From Ichthyobacterium seriolicida (GTDB lineage Bacteria > Bacteroidota > Bacteroidia > Flavobacteriales > Ichthyobacteriaceae): a DNA stretch of 64,000 nucleotides. A model generated the notes under the pieces. That model had not been told where the DNA came from, did not search any database, and worked only from the letters and a program-made list of their open reading frames with translations. This document shows positions 44,877 through 54,678 of the stretch, one piece after another. Each line of letters opens with the position of its first letter. Position 1 is the first letter of the stretch. The stretch lies in assembly GCF_002369955.1 (NCBI RefSeq), contig NZ_AP014564.1, positions 745,097-809,096 of the forward strand. Direction: 5' to 3'. A program made the translations under genes and the position numbers.

Positions 44877-44917
44877 AAAGAAGCTGTCTCAAAATCGAGG
44901 CAGCTTCTTGTTTTTTT
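44877..44917 (+). terminator. Terminator after htpG (duplicated sequence)
   Basis: AGAAGCTGTCTC / GAGGCAGCTTCT stem with a 6-base loop and a seven-T run. The same hairpin, with one loop change, is found at 46138-46178 as part of a tandem duplication. Confidence 0.9.
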
Positions 44918-45053
44918 ATGTCCATTTTAGTTCAAGGGATAAATAAAAAACTCTCAATAAAAATAAAGCTACTACCTTAGTGTTTTAATTTTGGGGTCAA
45001 TGGCTTAGTTATTCATTTAGGTCGTTGACATTTATTTTTTAATAATATTAGAT

Positions 45054-46109
45054 ATGAAAACAAACAAAATAGTTAAAAACATTTTATCATTACTGACTCT
45101 TGGTCTTGTGGTTTTTTCTTGTAATAAATCAACTGAAGGGACTGAAGGAACTGATACAGATAAAGCAATTGCAAATATTAAAAGCATTGTTTTTACAAAA
45201 GCTAAAAATAGGACCACAGCAACAAAAGCTGCTTCTACTCCTAGTGTATCTCCTGCTACCCCTGCAGCTCCTAACGCTAATGTTTCTGATGCTTATAAAG
45301 CTCTATTTATAACAAAAACTCCTGCTGTTGAATTAGATGACGAATTTGAAGCAGATATTGAAGGGGATAGTATTATTAAAGTAATAGTGCCGTTTAATAC
45401 AAAATTAACAAGTACTACTCCTGTAACATTAAAAGCTACTATCACTTTAAAAGAAAAACTTGGTGAAAATGTTTATTTAGATGGTAATAAATTAGATGCT
45501 AATGCTAATGCTCTTTCTTTTGATCATGCTATTACAACTAAATTAGTTCATAGTGAACTAAAAACTGGTGTTAGTAAGACTTTTGAAATCTCTAAAAAAG
45601 AAGGCGATAAGGTTATTGCTAAAAAATCATTTAGAGTAGTTTTTATTCATAATACTGATCCTTCAACAAAATCAGTTTTAGATGTTGGTACTGGTACTAA
45701 TGGTAAACTTACTGCTCTTGTGTTTAAGCCTAGCACAGATGAACCTAATAGCAAAATTAAAAATACAAATTCAAGTCCTGTGAGCCCAGTAAAGGCTACT
45801 ACTGCTGGGGCAGGAACTAAAGATTCTCCATATGCGTTTACAATGACTAAAGGATCAGATAAGGAACTGGAAGATTCATGGACTAGTAAAAAATTCAAAG
45901 CAGATGTTTTAACACTTCCAGATGGAGCTTTTATAGATGTAGCAACTGCTGGGGACTTTGAGATAGGTAGTGGTAATGCTAATCATACTGTAACAGATCC
46001 TACAACTGAGTTTACTATAACAACTACTGATCATGGCATACAGTTTAGAGTAGTGGCTCAGGATGGAATAAAAGCTACTTACTATAAGTTGACGTTTAAG
46101 GATTCTTAA
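45054..46109 (+). CDS. Lipoprotein of unknown function (tandem pair, copy 1)
   Basis: A 351-residue protein with a lipobox at VVFSC (Cys about residue 23). Residues 60-200 are almost the same as in the copy at 46316, while the C-terminal 130 residues differ in many positions. The end ITTTDHGIQFRVVAQDGIKATYYKLTF looks like the end of a cadherin-like or DUF5018 beta-sandwich repeat, as in the larger lipoproteins further right. A Pro/Ala/Ser/Thr-rich linker (AASTPSVSPATPAAPNANVS) follows the N-terminal part. Probably exposed on the outer membrane; function unknown. Confidence 0.85.
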   Translation: MKTNKIVKNILSLLTLGLVVFSCNKSTEGTEGTDTDKAIANIKSIVFTKAKNRTTATKAASTPSVSPATPAAPNANVSDAYKALFITKTPAVELDDEFEADIEGDSIIKVIVPFNTKLTSTTPVTLKATITLKEKLGENVYLDGNKLDANANALSFDHAITTKLVHSELKTGVSKTFEISKKEGDKVIAKKSFRVVFIHNTDPSTKSVLDVGTGTNGKLTALVFKPSTDEPNSKIKNTNSSPVSPVKATTAGAGTKDSPYAFTMTKGSDKELEDSWTSKKFKADVLTLPDGAFIDVATAGDFEIGSGNANHTVTDPTTEFTITTTDHGIQFRVVAQDGIKATYYKLTFKDS

Positions 46110-46137
46110 TAAGATTTAAGAATCTAATATTTACAAT

Positions 46138-46178
46138 AAGAAGCTGTCTCAAAACCGAGGCAGCTTCTTGTTTTTTTA
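46138..46178 (+). terminator. Terminator after lipoprotein copy 1
   Basis: Nearly identical to 44877-44917. The following spacer up to 46316 also repeats 44918-45053, including the region that must hold the promoter. Confidence 0.9.
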
Positions 46179-46315
46179 TGTTCATTTTAGTTCAAGGGAT
46201 AAATAAAAAAACTTCTCAATTAAAATAAAGCTACTACCTTAGTGTTTTAATTTTGGGGTCAATGGCTTAGTTATTCATTTAGGTCGTTGACATTTATTTT
46301 TTAACAATATTAGAT

Positions 46316-47392
46316 ATGAAAACAAACAAAATTTTTAAAAATATTTTATCATTACTGACTTTTGGTCTTGTGGTTTTTTCTTGTAATAAATCAACTGAAG
46401 AAACTGAAACAGGGAACGAAATAGCAAATATTAAAAGCATTGTCTTTACAAAAGCTAAAAATAGGACCACAGCAACAAAAGCTGCTTCTACTCCTAGTGC
46501 ATCTCCTGCTACCCCTGCAGCTCCTAACGCTAATGTTTCTGATGCTTATAAAGCTCTATTTATAACAAAAACTCCTGCTGTTGAATTAGATGACGAATTT
46601 GAAGCAGATATTGAAGGGGATAGTATTATTAAAGTAATAGTGCCGTTTAATACAAAATTAACAAGTACTACTCCTGTAACATTAAAAGCTACTATCACTT
46701 TAAAAGAAAAACTTGGTGAAAATGTTTATTTAGATGGTAATAAATTAGATGCTAATGCTAATGCTCTTTCTTTTGATCATGTTATTACAACTAAATTAGT
46801 TCATAGTGAACTAAAAACTGGTGTTAGTAAGATTTTTGAAATCTCTAAAAAAGAAGGCGATAAGGTTATTGCTAAAAAATCATTTAAAGTGATGTTTATT
46901 CATGATACTCCTTCAACAAATTCAGTTTTAGCTACTGGCACTGCTACTGGCGGTAAAACCCCAGTTACTGGGCTTGGGTTTACTACAGGGACATCTGGTC
47001 AGCCTAATGAAAAAATAAAAGCTGGTGCTACAGCTGCAAGTCCAATGTATCCTACGAAGGCTAGTAGTAATGCTGGCGCTGGAACTCAAGCATCTCCATT
47101 TGAGCTTACGATGACTGGAACATCAAGTGCAGCCCAAGAATTGGTGCAAAGTGTTAGTTTTGATGCTAATACTAAATTCAAAGTAGATGTTTTAACACTT
47201 CCAAATGGAGCTTTTATAGATGTGACTGCTGCTAATTTTACTGCTATTAGTAATCATCTTGTAACAGATCCTACAACTGCTGCTGGGTTTGCTATTTCAA
47301 CTACTGATCATGGTATTCAGTTTAGAGTAGTAGCTCAAGATGGAACATCAGCTACTTACTATAAGTTGACGTTTAAGAATTCAGCTAGTTAA
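46316..47392 (+). CDS. Lipoprotein of unknown function (tandem pair, copy 2)
   Basis: A 358-residue paralogue of the gene at 45054, with the same signal and lipobox (VVFSC) and a nearly unchanged section from the KAKNRTTATKAAST stretch to about residue 200. From about residue 205 the proteins diverge (small insertions, new residues), then converge again at DHGIQFRVVAQDG near the C-terminus. The repeated terminator and spacer show that a unit of about 1.26 kb was duplicated in tandem. The divergent middle part suggests selection or recombination in the exposed domain. Confidence 0.85.
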   Translation: MKTNKIFKNILSLLTFGLVVFSCNKSTEETETGNEIANIKSIVFTKAKNRTTATKAASTPSASPATPAAPNANVSDAYKALFITKTPAVELDDEFEADIEGDSIIKVIVPFNTKLTSTTPVTLKATITLKEKLGENVYLDGNKLDANANALSFDHVITTKLVHSELKTGVSKIFEISKKEGDKVIAKKSFKVMFIHDTPSTNSVLATGTATGGKTPVTGLGFTTGTSGQPNEKIKAGATAASPMYPTKASSNAGAGTQASPFELTMTGTSSAAQELVQSVSFDANTKFKVDVLTLPNGAFIDVTAANFTAISNHLVTDPTTAAGFAISTTDHGIQFRVVAQDGTSATYYKLTFKNSAS

Positions 47393-47460
47393 ATTAGGGG
47401 ATTAAAATAGTATTAGTTATTTTATAACTGTTTGAAAAAAATCAATTATTTACAATAGGT

Positions 47461-47486
47461 AAGGGGCTTTTAGGCCCCTTTTTCTG
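47461..47486 (+). terminator. Terminator after lipoprotein copy 2
   Basis: AAGGGGC-TTTTAG-GCCCCTT followed by TTT; a compact GC-rich stem. Confidence 0.85.
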
Positions 47487-47541
47487 TTTAAAGAATATTA
47501 TGACTCTTAAAAAAAGAACCGCAACTAAATAATTACTACTA

Positions 47542-47553
47542 TCTTAGCTAAGA
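47542..47553. promoter_or_regulatory. Conserved 12-bp palindrome upstream of large lipoprotein 1
   Basis: TCTTAGCTAAGA inside the conserved word AATTACTACTATCTTAGC, 108 bases before the start codon. The same palindrome lies upstream of all five large lipoprotein genes. TATCTTAG within it also resembles the -7 box TAnnTTTG with one mismatch. It may be a promoter with an overlapping operator. Confidence 0.55.
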
Positions 47554-47660
47554 CATTCACTTCTCTCTATTTAGGGGAAGAATTAAAATGAAGCTTGTGG
47601 CTGATACTTTGATATTCAAAGCTATTGGCAAGTTGTAATTAATTATTTTTTAAAAAAAAA

Positions 47661-50600
47661 ATGAAGAAAAATTATTTTTTAAAGAGTATTATTTTCTCTT
47701 TTGTATTGTTGTCGGTAATTATTTTCTCCTGTGATAAAAAGAACATTATAGAAGAGGATTTAAATATATGTATAGAATCATTTTCCCTTCTTGATTCTGA
47801 GAATGCGGGGAAAAAATTAGAGTCTAATATAGACTGTCAGATAAATGCTCAAGAGCATACTATATCATTAACAGTTCCTCATACAGCTGTTTTAGATGGC
47901 TTAAAGTTTAATATAACCCCATGTGAAGGGACTACAATATCTCCTGCTAGTGGTGAGGCAGTTGATTTTGAAGCCGTTGTAGAAGAAGCTACTAATGAGG
48001 ATGTCTCTGAAGGGGCTGCCGAGGAAACTAGTAAAAAGCCTTCTTCTCAACGTTATAAAAAGGTGTTTACCTTAACAAAAGAAGGGAAATCTCAAGAATA
48101 TACTGTTTATATAACTAAATTTTTAGCTAGTGACTGTTCTATTAGTTCGTTTAAATTAGAGAAGACTAATAATGAAGGTAAGATTTTTGGAGATAGAGTA
48201 GGTGTTATTAGTGAATCTACTGATACTACTCCTTCTACTATAACATTACACGTGTCTGATGCAGCTATTTTAGATGGTTTAATTCCTACAATAGTTCACA
48301 CAGGAACTACTTTTAGTTCAGAGAGTCCTGTTTCTACTACCGATTCTGGCACTAGTATTACTACAACTACAGTTAATTGCACAGTAACTGCTGCAGATGG
48401 AGAGACAACAAAGGTTTATGTAGTAAAATATATCAAAGACTTATCTTCTGATAATAAAATTTCCACATTTGCATTTACAAAAGATAACACCAATAATACA
48501 GGTCTAAAATTAACTAGGTCTTCTACTGCTGAAGGTAGAACAGGTGATGTTGAAATTAATGACACTAATGGAACCATAAAGGTAAAAGTGTCTACTGCAG
48601 CAGATGTAGCAGCTTTAATTCCTACTATAACTAAGCATGAAAGAGCTACTATAAGTCCAGCTGAAGACGTTCATGATTATAGCACTAATAATGGCACTAA
48701 AGTTTATACCATTACAGCTCAGGATGGTCAAACAAAAGAGTATACAGTATCTGTTACTAAGAACCTTTCTAATGCTAAAGAAATAAGTAGTTTTAAATTT
48801 GAGAGTTCTCAAAATACTGATAAGAATTTTGCTAGTAGTACGGATTATCCATCCGAGACTATAACTTCTACTGGAGATAATGATGTTGCTGTAAGTGTTA
48901 AAATTCCAGCTATTGTTACAAGTTTAGATGGTCTAAAGCCTACTATAGCTATCAGTGCTAGTGCCACAGTAAGTCCAGCAGATGGAGAGGCACAGAATTT
49001 TGTTCGTGGTACAGCTGTAGATTATACTGTAACAGCTGAGGATGGTACTACTAGAAGATATAATGTAACCATTCCTACATTAGACGCACTAGCAGAGATT
49101 ACTTCGTTTAAAATTAAACCCTCAGATCATAGTGGTAACTCAAAGATTACATCAGAGATAGAATGGACTAAGTCAGATGATGAAAACTATACAATAGTAT
49201 TAGATGGAGAAGATGACACTACTGTAAATCTTAGTCCTGAAATATCACTTTCTACAAGCGCTTCAGTAAACCCAGCTTCTGGAGCAGAAACTGAGTTTAC
49301 TTATGGTACAGCTCAAACTTATACTGTAACAGCTGAGAATGGTTCTCAAAAAACATATCAAGTAACTGTAAAGTCTTCAAATTCTAAGATGAAGTCGTTT
49401 GGGTTTAAGAAAGACACTGGAAATAATAGTAGTAAAAAAATTGTTCAAGATGTAACAGGAACTATAGATCATGTTGCTAAAACAGTAACAGTAAATGTTC
49501 CACATGATGCAGTACTTGATGCTTTAACTCCTGATATAGAATTATATAACGGAGCTAGTGTTACCGATCCTTCAGGAGGAACTAATACAGCGCAAAATTT
49601 TAGTGATAGTAACACAGTAAAATATACTGTAACAGCACAAGATGGGACTAGTACTACTGATTATACTGTAACTGTTCAGAAAAACGCTGAACCGAAAATA
49701 AAAACGTTTAAATTTGGCGTTGAATCTTCAAAAAATATTCCAACAGAGATATTAGGTGATGTTAACGATGATGGAACTATAATTGTTAAAGTCCCTCATA
49801 ATGCAAGTTTAGATGCGTTGACTCCAACTATTACAGCTAGCACCGCTCCTTCTAACGTTACAGTGTGTACAGGAGAAAATTGTAATACTGATAACGCTAA
49901 TTCTACTTCTGTTGATTTCAACACTTCTCATTCAAATGCTGTACAATACAGTGCAGTAGGGCCTGATGGAGGAAGGAAAGTGTATAATGTTAAGGTCTAT
50001 AAGGAGCCTAAAATAGAAACGTTTAAGTTTGAACAGACTAAGAATGCAGGTAATACTGATTTTCCTGCTAATAAAACATATGTTGGTTCAGTTGATGAGA
50101 CAGGTAAAACTGTAACCATCACAGTTGCTAATACGGTTGATGTAGCAAAACTAACTCCTACTATTACTGTTTCTACTGAGACCACTGCTTTTACATCTAT
50201 TTCTACGGATTTCAGTAGTGGTACTCCAACGGTTACAGTTACAAACAAGGATTTGCCTGAACTTACTAAAACATATAATGTAACTGTAACTAAAGAATCA
50301 TCACCAGTTTTATCAAGTTTTTCAATAAACGCTAATCCTGGTAAGGGTATTAAAGATAATGTAACTGCTGCCCTAACTCATGAAGGAGGTTCTGCTACTG
50401 GAACAATAAAATTAAAATTCCCTAAGAATAATGAAAGTGAGTTTGATTTAAAAGGATTAAGTTATACTAGCACCGCTACTGCGGGAGCTACTCTAACTCC
50501 TACTAGTCAAATATCTGAAGATATTAGTTCTGGCAACAATAAAGTTACTTTAACAAGTACTCTAGGATCTAAAAGAGAATACACTATTCAAGCAGTTAAA

Positions 50601-50915
50601 GGGCCGTTTATTAAGTCGTTTAAGTTTGAAACTGGTGATACTAATACAAGTATAACTACTCCTGTTGTAGGAACTATTGACCATGATGCTGATACTATAA
50701 AACTAGCAGTAACGCTTTCTGGTTCGGCGGCGGATTCAACCCCAATACAGCTAACTCCTACAATTGAGGTGGGAGGAGATAACGCCAGTGTTGAGCCTGC
50801 TAGTTTGGATTCTAAGGAGTTTACTTTGAATACCGCTGTTGAATATAAAGTAACAGGTAAAGAAAATATGCAAAAGACTTATCAGGTTACTGTAACTAAA
50901 GCTAGTTCAGGCTAA
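47661..50915 (+). CDS. Large repetitive lipoprotein 1 (ten cadherin-like repeats)
   Basis: A 1,084-residue lipoprotein. The signal ends LLSVIIFSC (Cys 24). About ten repeats of 85-110 residues follow. Each opens with a strand like ISSFKFE, has an I-x-V-x-VP-H strand, the phrase L-x-PTI, and ends YTVTAEDG...YTVTVTK. This is the pattern of cadherin-like beta-sandwich or DUF5018 repeats in Bacteroidota surface proteins. The first repeat has an acidic Glu-rich insertion (about 105-130). The repeats probably form a rod on the cell surface. Ligand and function are unknown. A terminator follows at 50947. Confidence 0.9.
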   Translation: MKKNYFLKSIIFSFVLLSVIIFSCDKKNIIEEDLNICIESFSLLDSENAGKKLESNIDCQINAQEHTISLTVPHTAVLDGLKFNITPCEGTTISPASGEAVDFEAVVEEATNEDVSEGAAEETSKKPSSQRYKKVFTLTKEGKSQEYTVYITKFLASDCSISSFKLEKTNNEGKIFGDRVGVISESTDTTPSTITLHVSDAAILDGLIPTIVHTGTTFSSESPVSTTDSGTSITTTTVNCTVTAADGETTKVYVVKYIKDLSSDNKISTFAFTKDNTNNTGLKLTRSSTAEGRTGDVEINDTNGTIKVKVSTAADVAALIPTITKHERATISPAEDVHDYSTNNGTKVYTITAQDGQTKEYTVSVTKNLSNAKEISSFKFESSQNTDKNFASSTDYPSETITSTGDNDVAVSVKIPAIVTSLDGLKPTIAISASATVSPADGEAQNFVRGTAVDYTVTAEDGTTRRYNVTIPTLDALAEITSFKIKPSDHSGNSKITSEIEWTKSDDENYTIVLDGEDDTTVNLSPEISLSTSASVNPASGAETEFTYGTAQTYTVTAENGSQKTYQVTVKSSNSKMKSFGFKKDTGNNSSKKIVQDVTGTIDHVAKTVTVNVPHDAVLDALTPDIELYNGASVTDPSGGTNTAQNFSDSNTVKYTVTAQDGTSTTDYTVTVQKNAEPKIKTFKFGVESSKNIPTEILGDVNDDGTIIVKVPHNASLDALTPTITASTAPSNVTVCTGENCNTDNANSTSVDFNTSHSNAVQYSAVGPDGGRKVYNVKVYKEPKIETFKFEQTKNAGNTDFPANKTYVGSVDETGKTVTITVANTVDVAKLTPTITVSTETTAFTSISTDFSSGTPTVTVTNKDLPELTKTYNVTVTKESSPVLSSFSINANPGKGIKDNVTAALTHEGGSATGTIKLKFPKNNESEFDLKGLSYTSTATAGATLTPTSQISEDISSGNNKVTLTSTLGSKREYTIQAVKGPFIKSFKFETGDTNTSITTPVVGTIDHDADTIKLAVTLSGSAADSTPIQLTPTIEVGGDNASVEPASLDSKEFTLNTAVEYKVTGKENMQKTYQVTVTKASSG

Positions 50916-50945
50916 TAGATAATTATTATTCAACTTTAATCTAAG

Positions 50946-50980
50946 AGCAGACAGTCAATTATACGGCTGTCTGTTTTTTA
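50946..50980 (+). terminator. Terminator after large lipoprotein 1
   Basis: CAGACAG ... CTGTCTG stem with a 12-base loop, then T runs. The same hairpin follows each of the four complete large lipoproteins. Confidence 0.85.
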
Positions 50981-51037
50981 TTTTTTTATGTAGTTACTAT
51001 TAGTTAATAAATAAGTATAGTTAAATAATTACTACTA

Positions 51038-51049
51038 TCTTAGCTAAGA
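51038..51049. promoter_or_regulatory. Conserved 12-bp palindrome upstream of large lipoprotein 2
   Basis: TCTTAGCTAAGA, identical to the element before copy 1; 116 bases before the start codon. Confidence 0.55.
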
Positions 51050-51164
51050 TATTCTGTTTTCTGTCTTTTGGGGTAGAGAGTAGGATAAGTCTTATTGCTA
51101 AGACTTTGAATGCTATGGTATTTAGAGAATTGTTGTTTTTTTAACCAATCATATTACTAAAATT

Positions 51165-54100
51165 ATGTTTAAGAAAAATTATTTTGTAAAGAGTATTATT
51201 TTCTCTTTTGTATTGTTGTCGGTAATTATTTTCTCCTGTGATAAAAAGAACATTATAGAAGACGATTTAAATATATGTATAGAATCATTTTCCCTTCTTG
51301 ATTCTGAGAATGCGGGGAAAAAATTAGAGTCTAATATAGACTGTCAGATAAATGCTCAAGAGCATACTATATCATTAACAGTTCCTCATACAGCTGTTTT
51401 AGATGGCTTAAAGTTTAATATAACCCCATGTGAAGGGACTACCATATCTCCTGCTAGTGGTGAAGAAGTTAATTTTGAAGAAGTTGTAGAAGAATCTATT
51501 GAGGAAGAAGCTACCACTGAAGGGGCGGATGAGAAAACTACCAAAAAGCCTTCTACTCAACGTTATAAAAAGGTGTTTACCTTAACAAAAGAAGGGAAAT
51601 CTCAAGAATATACTGTTTATATAACTAAATTTTTAGCTAGTGACTGTTCTATTAGTTCGTTTAAATTAGAGAAGACTAATAATGAAGGTAAGATTTTTGG
51701 AGATAGAGTAGGTGTTATTAGTGAATCTACTGATACTACTCCTTCTACTATAACATTACACGTGTCTGATGCTGCTACTTTAGACAAAGCGTTAAAGCCT
51801 ACAATAATTCATACAGGAGCTAGTATTACTTCAGGAGAGCTTACTACTGATACAGGCAATAATACAACTACAATTAATTACACGGTAACTGCTGCAGATG
51901 GAAAAACAAAGGTTTATGCAGTAAAATATATCAAAGACTTATCTTCTAATAATAGAATTTCTGAGTTTAAGTTTACAAAGAGTGATAACGATAATGCTGG
52001 GTTGAAATTAACTAGGTCTTCTGCTGGGGATAGAGCAAGCGATGTTACAATTGATAATTCTGCTGGAACCGTAAATGTAAAAGTATCTACTGCAGCAACT
52101 ATAACGGCTCTAACTCCTACTATAACTACAGAGCATACTAGTGCTACTATAAGTCCAGAAATTGCAGCTCATAATTATGCGGATTCGAAAACTTATACCA
52201 TTACAGCTGAAGATGGTCAAACAAGAGAGTATACAGTGTCTGTTTCTAAGACATTATCTAATGATAAGAGTATGACTTCTTTTAAATTTGAGAATTCTGT
52301 AAATACTGAGAAATCTCTTGGCCAAGATTATTCAGCAGAGAATATACCTGCTGCTACTGGAGATGCTGATGTAACTGTGAATATTGCAAAAATTCCTCAT
52401 ACGGTTTCAGATTTAACAGGCCTAAAGCCTACTATAGGACTTAGTGATAATGCTACAGTAAGTCCAGGAAATGGGATAGCGCAGGATTTCACACGTGGTA
52501 CGCCGGCAGTATATACTGTAACAGCTCAAGATGGTACTACTAGAAATTATAATGTAACCATTCCTGCATTGGATGCAACAGCGGAGATAACTTCTTTTAA
52601 AATTAAACAGTCAGATCATAGTGGTTATTCTAACGTGAGGTTTCCCTCAGGATTGACAGAGGTAGAAGGTCATATATCAAATACTAATGGCACTCATAAA
52701 ATAGATATTTCATTAGATGGAGAAGGTGATGATAGTATAAATCTAAAACCGGCAATAGAATTTTCTGCAGGAGCTACAGTAGATCCAGCTTCTGGAGCAG
52801 AAACTACCTTTACTTATGGTACAGCCAAAACTTATACTGTAACGGCTGAAAATGGTGCTATCAAACAATATAGTGTAACTGTAAAGTCGTCAAATTCTAA
52901 GATGAAATCTTTTGGTTTTAAAACTGATGCTGGCAAAAAAATTGTTCAAGATATTGTGGTTAATAGTATAACTGGTAATACAGTAACAGTAAAGGTTCCA
53001 CATGATGCAGTTGTCACAGCTTTAACCCCTGAAGTATTAGGAAATAAGGGCTCTAAGGTTACCATAAAAGGGCAAGAGAAAGATGCTAATACAGAACAAG
53101 ATTTTAGTAGCGGTTCAGCAACATATACTGTAACAGCTCAAGATGGAAAAAGTAAAACTGATTACACTGTAACTGTAACTAGAAATGCTGAACCTCAGAT
53201 AGAAACATTTAAGTTTACGACTACTTCTAACAATAATAAAAATCTTGGGAGTGATGATATTACAGGTCAGATTAATGGTAGTGATATAATCGTTAAAGTT
53301 CCTAATAATGCAGACTTAACTGGATTAACTCCAACTGTTGGAGCTTCTTCTACTTTGGCTGATACTAATGTATATAAAGGAGCAACTGGTACTACTGATG
53401 CTAATTCTACTTCTGTTGATTTCAGCAGCTTTCATTCAACTCCTGTACAATATAGTGCAGTGGGTCCTGCTGGAGGAAGGAAAGTTTATAATGTAAAGGT
53501 TTATAAGGAGCCTAAAATAGAAACCTTTAAGTTTGAACAGACTGAGAATACAGGTAATACTGGTTTCCCTACTGGACAAACGTATACTGGCACTATCATT
53601 AATACTAATTTAACGACTGGAACTATAGCCATCACAGTTGCTAATACGGTTAATCTAGCAACTCTAAAGCCTAGTATTACTGTCTCTACTGAGACAGGTA
53701 CTTTTACATCTACTTCTATGGATTTCAGTAGTGGTACTCCAACGGTTAAAGTTGTGAATAAGGATTTAACTTCATTTGAAAAAGAGTACACTGTTAATGT
53801 GACTAAAGAAGCAGCGCCGAAGTTGACAAGTTTTTCAATAAATGCTAATACTGCAAAGGGTATTAAAGATAATGTAACTGCTGACCTAACTCATGAAGAA
53901 GGTTCTGCTACTGGAACAATAAAGTTGAAGTTTCACAAGAATAATGAACATGCTTTTGATTTAACGGGATTAAGTTACACTAGCAGTCCTAGTACAGGAT
54001 TTACTTTAACTCCTGCTAGCGAAATATCAGAAAATATTAGTACTGGGAATAGAAAAATTACTCTAACAACTACTCTAGGTTCTACCTCGGAATATACTGT

Positions 54101-54446
54101 ACAAGCAGTTAAAGGGCCTTATATTAGTTCTTTTAAATTTTTACAAAGTACCAGTGGTAATACTGATAAAAATCTAGGTTCTGATATTGTCGGAACAATT
54201 AACCATGAGGATAATACTATAAAGTTAGAAGTTCTTAAGGACGTGACGATGGATACAGGTGATAGTAATAAAATAACTCTAATTCCGACAATTGAGGTTG
54301 GAGGGGATAGTGCTGCTATTGAGCCTGCTACCCCAACTGCTCAGGCTTTTACTCCTGATGGTAATACTACTGTTGATTATACGGTAAGAGGTGCAGATAA
54401 TATGGAGAAGGGTTATAAGGTTTCTGTAACTAAAAAAACTAGTTAG
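51165..54446 (+). CDS. Large repetitive lipoprotein 2
   Basis: A 1,093-residue paralogue with the same signal (LLSVIIFSC) and ten repeats. The N-terminal repeat is nearly identical to that of copy 1 apart from the acidic insertion (EESIEEEATTEGADEKT). The second repeat starts the same as copy 1 and then switches to a form shared with copy 4 (AATLDKALKPTIIHTGASIT). Repeats 4 and 8 also follow the copy-4 version (SLGQDYSAENIPAATGDADV; TGQTYTGTIINTNLTTGTI). Part of repeat 6 and repeat 7 follow copy 3. It is thus a patchwork. Same upstream palindrome and downstream terminator as its neighbours. Confidence 0.9.
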   Translation: MFKKNYFVKSIIFSFVLLSVIIFSCDKKNIIEDDLNICIESFSLLDSENAGKKLESNIDCQINAQEHTISLTVPHTAVLDGLKFNITPCEGTTISPASGEEVNFEEVVEESIEEEATTEGADEKTTKKPSTQRYKKVFTLTKEGKSQEYTVYITKFLASDCSISSFKLEKTNNEGKIFGDRVGVISESTDTTPSTITLHVSDAATLDKALKPTIIHTGASITSGELTTDTGNNTTTINYTVTAADGKTKVYAVKYIKDLSSNNRISEFKFTKSDNDNAGLKLTRSSAGDRASDVTIDNSAGTVNVKVSTAATITALTPTITTEHTSATISPEIAAHNYADSKTYTITAEDGQTREYTVSVSKTLSNDKSMTSFKFENSVNTEKSLGQDYSAENIPAATGDADVTVNIAKIPHTVSDLTGLKPTIGLSDNATVSPGNGIAQDFTRGTPAVYTVTAQDGTTRNYNVTIPALDATAEITSFKIKQSDHSGYSNVRFPSGLTEVEGHISNTNGTHKIDISLDGEGDDSINLKPAIEFSAGATVDPASGAETTFTYGTAKTYTVTAENGAIKQYSVTVKSSNSKMKSFGFKTDAGKKIVQDIVVNSITGNTVTVKVPHDAVVTALTPEVLGNKGSKVTIKGQEKDANTEQDFSSGSATYTVTAQDGKSKTDYTVTVTRNAEPQIETFKFTTTSNNNKNLGSDDITGQINGSDIIVKVPNNADLTGLTPTVGASSTLADTNVYKGATGTTDANSTSVDFSSFHSTPVQYSAVGPAGGRKVYNVKVYKEPKIETFKFEQTENTGNTGFPTGQTYTGTIINTNLTTGTIAITVANTVNLATLKPSITVSTETGTFTSTSMDFSSGTPTVKVVNKDLTSFEKEYTVNVTKEAAPKLTSFSINANTAKGIKDNVTADLTHEEGSATGTIKLKFHKNNEHAFDLTGLSYTSSPSTGFTLTPASEISENISTGNRKITLTTTLGSTSEYTVQAVKGPYISSFKFLQSTSGNTDKNLGSDIVGTINHEDNTIKLEVLKDVTMDTGDSNKITLIPTIEVGGDSAAIEPATPTAQAFTPDGNTTVDYTVRGADNMEKGYKVSVTKKTS

Positions 54447-54479
54447 GACTAATAGATAATTATTTCAGATTTAATCTAA

Positions 54480-54517
54480 GAACAGACAGTCAATTATAGG
54501 GCTGTCTGTTTTTTTTA
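54480..54517 (+). terminator. Terminator after large lipoprotein 2
   Basis: ACAGACAG ... CTGTCTGT stem followed by seven T or more; the recurring array terminator. Confidence 0.85.
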
Positions 54518-54551
54518 ATTGATATAATAAATAGTTAAATAATTACTACTA

Positions 54552-54563
54552 TCTTAGCTAAGA
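54552..54563. promoter_or_regulatory. Conserved 12-bp palindrome upstream of large lipoprotein 3
   Basis: TCTTAGCTAAGA; the following 100 bases up to the start codon are nearly the same as before copies 2 and 4. Confidence 0.55.
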
Positions 54564-54678
54564 TATTTTGTTTTCTGTCTTTTGGGGTAGAGAGTAGGAT
54601 AAGTCTTATTGCTAATACTTTGAATGCTATGGCATTTAGAGAATTGTTGTTTTTTTAACCAATCATATTACTAAAATT

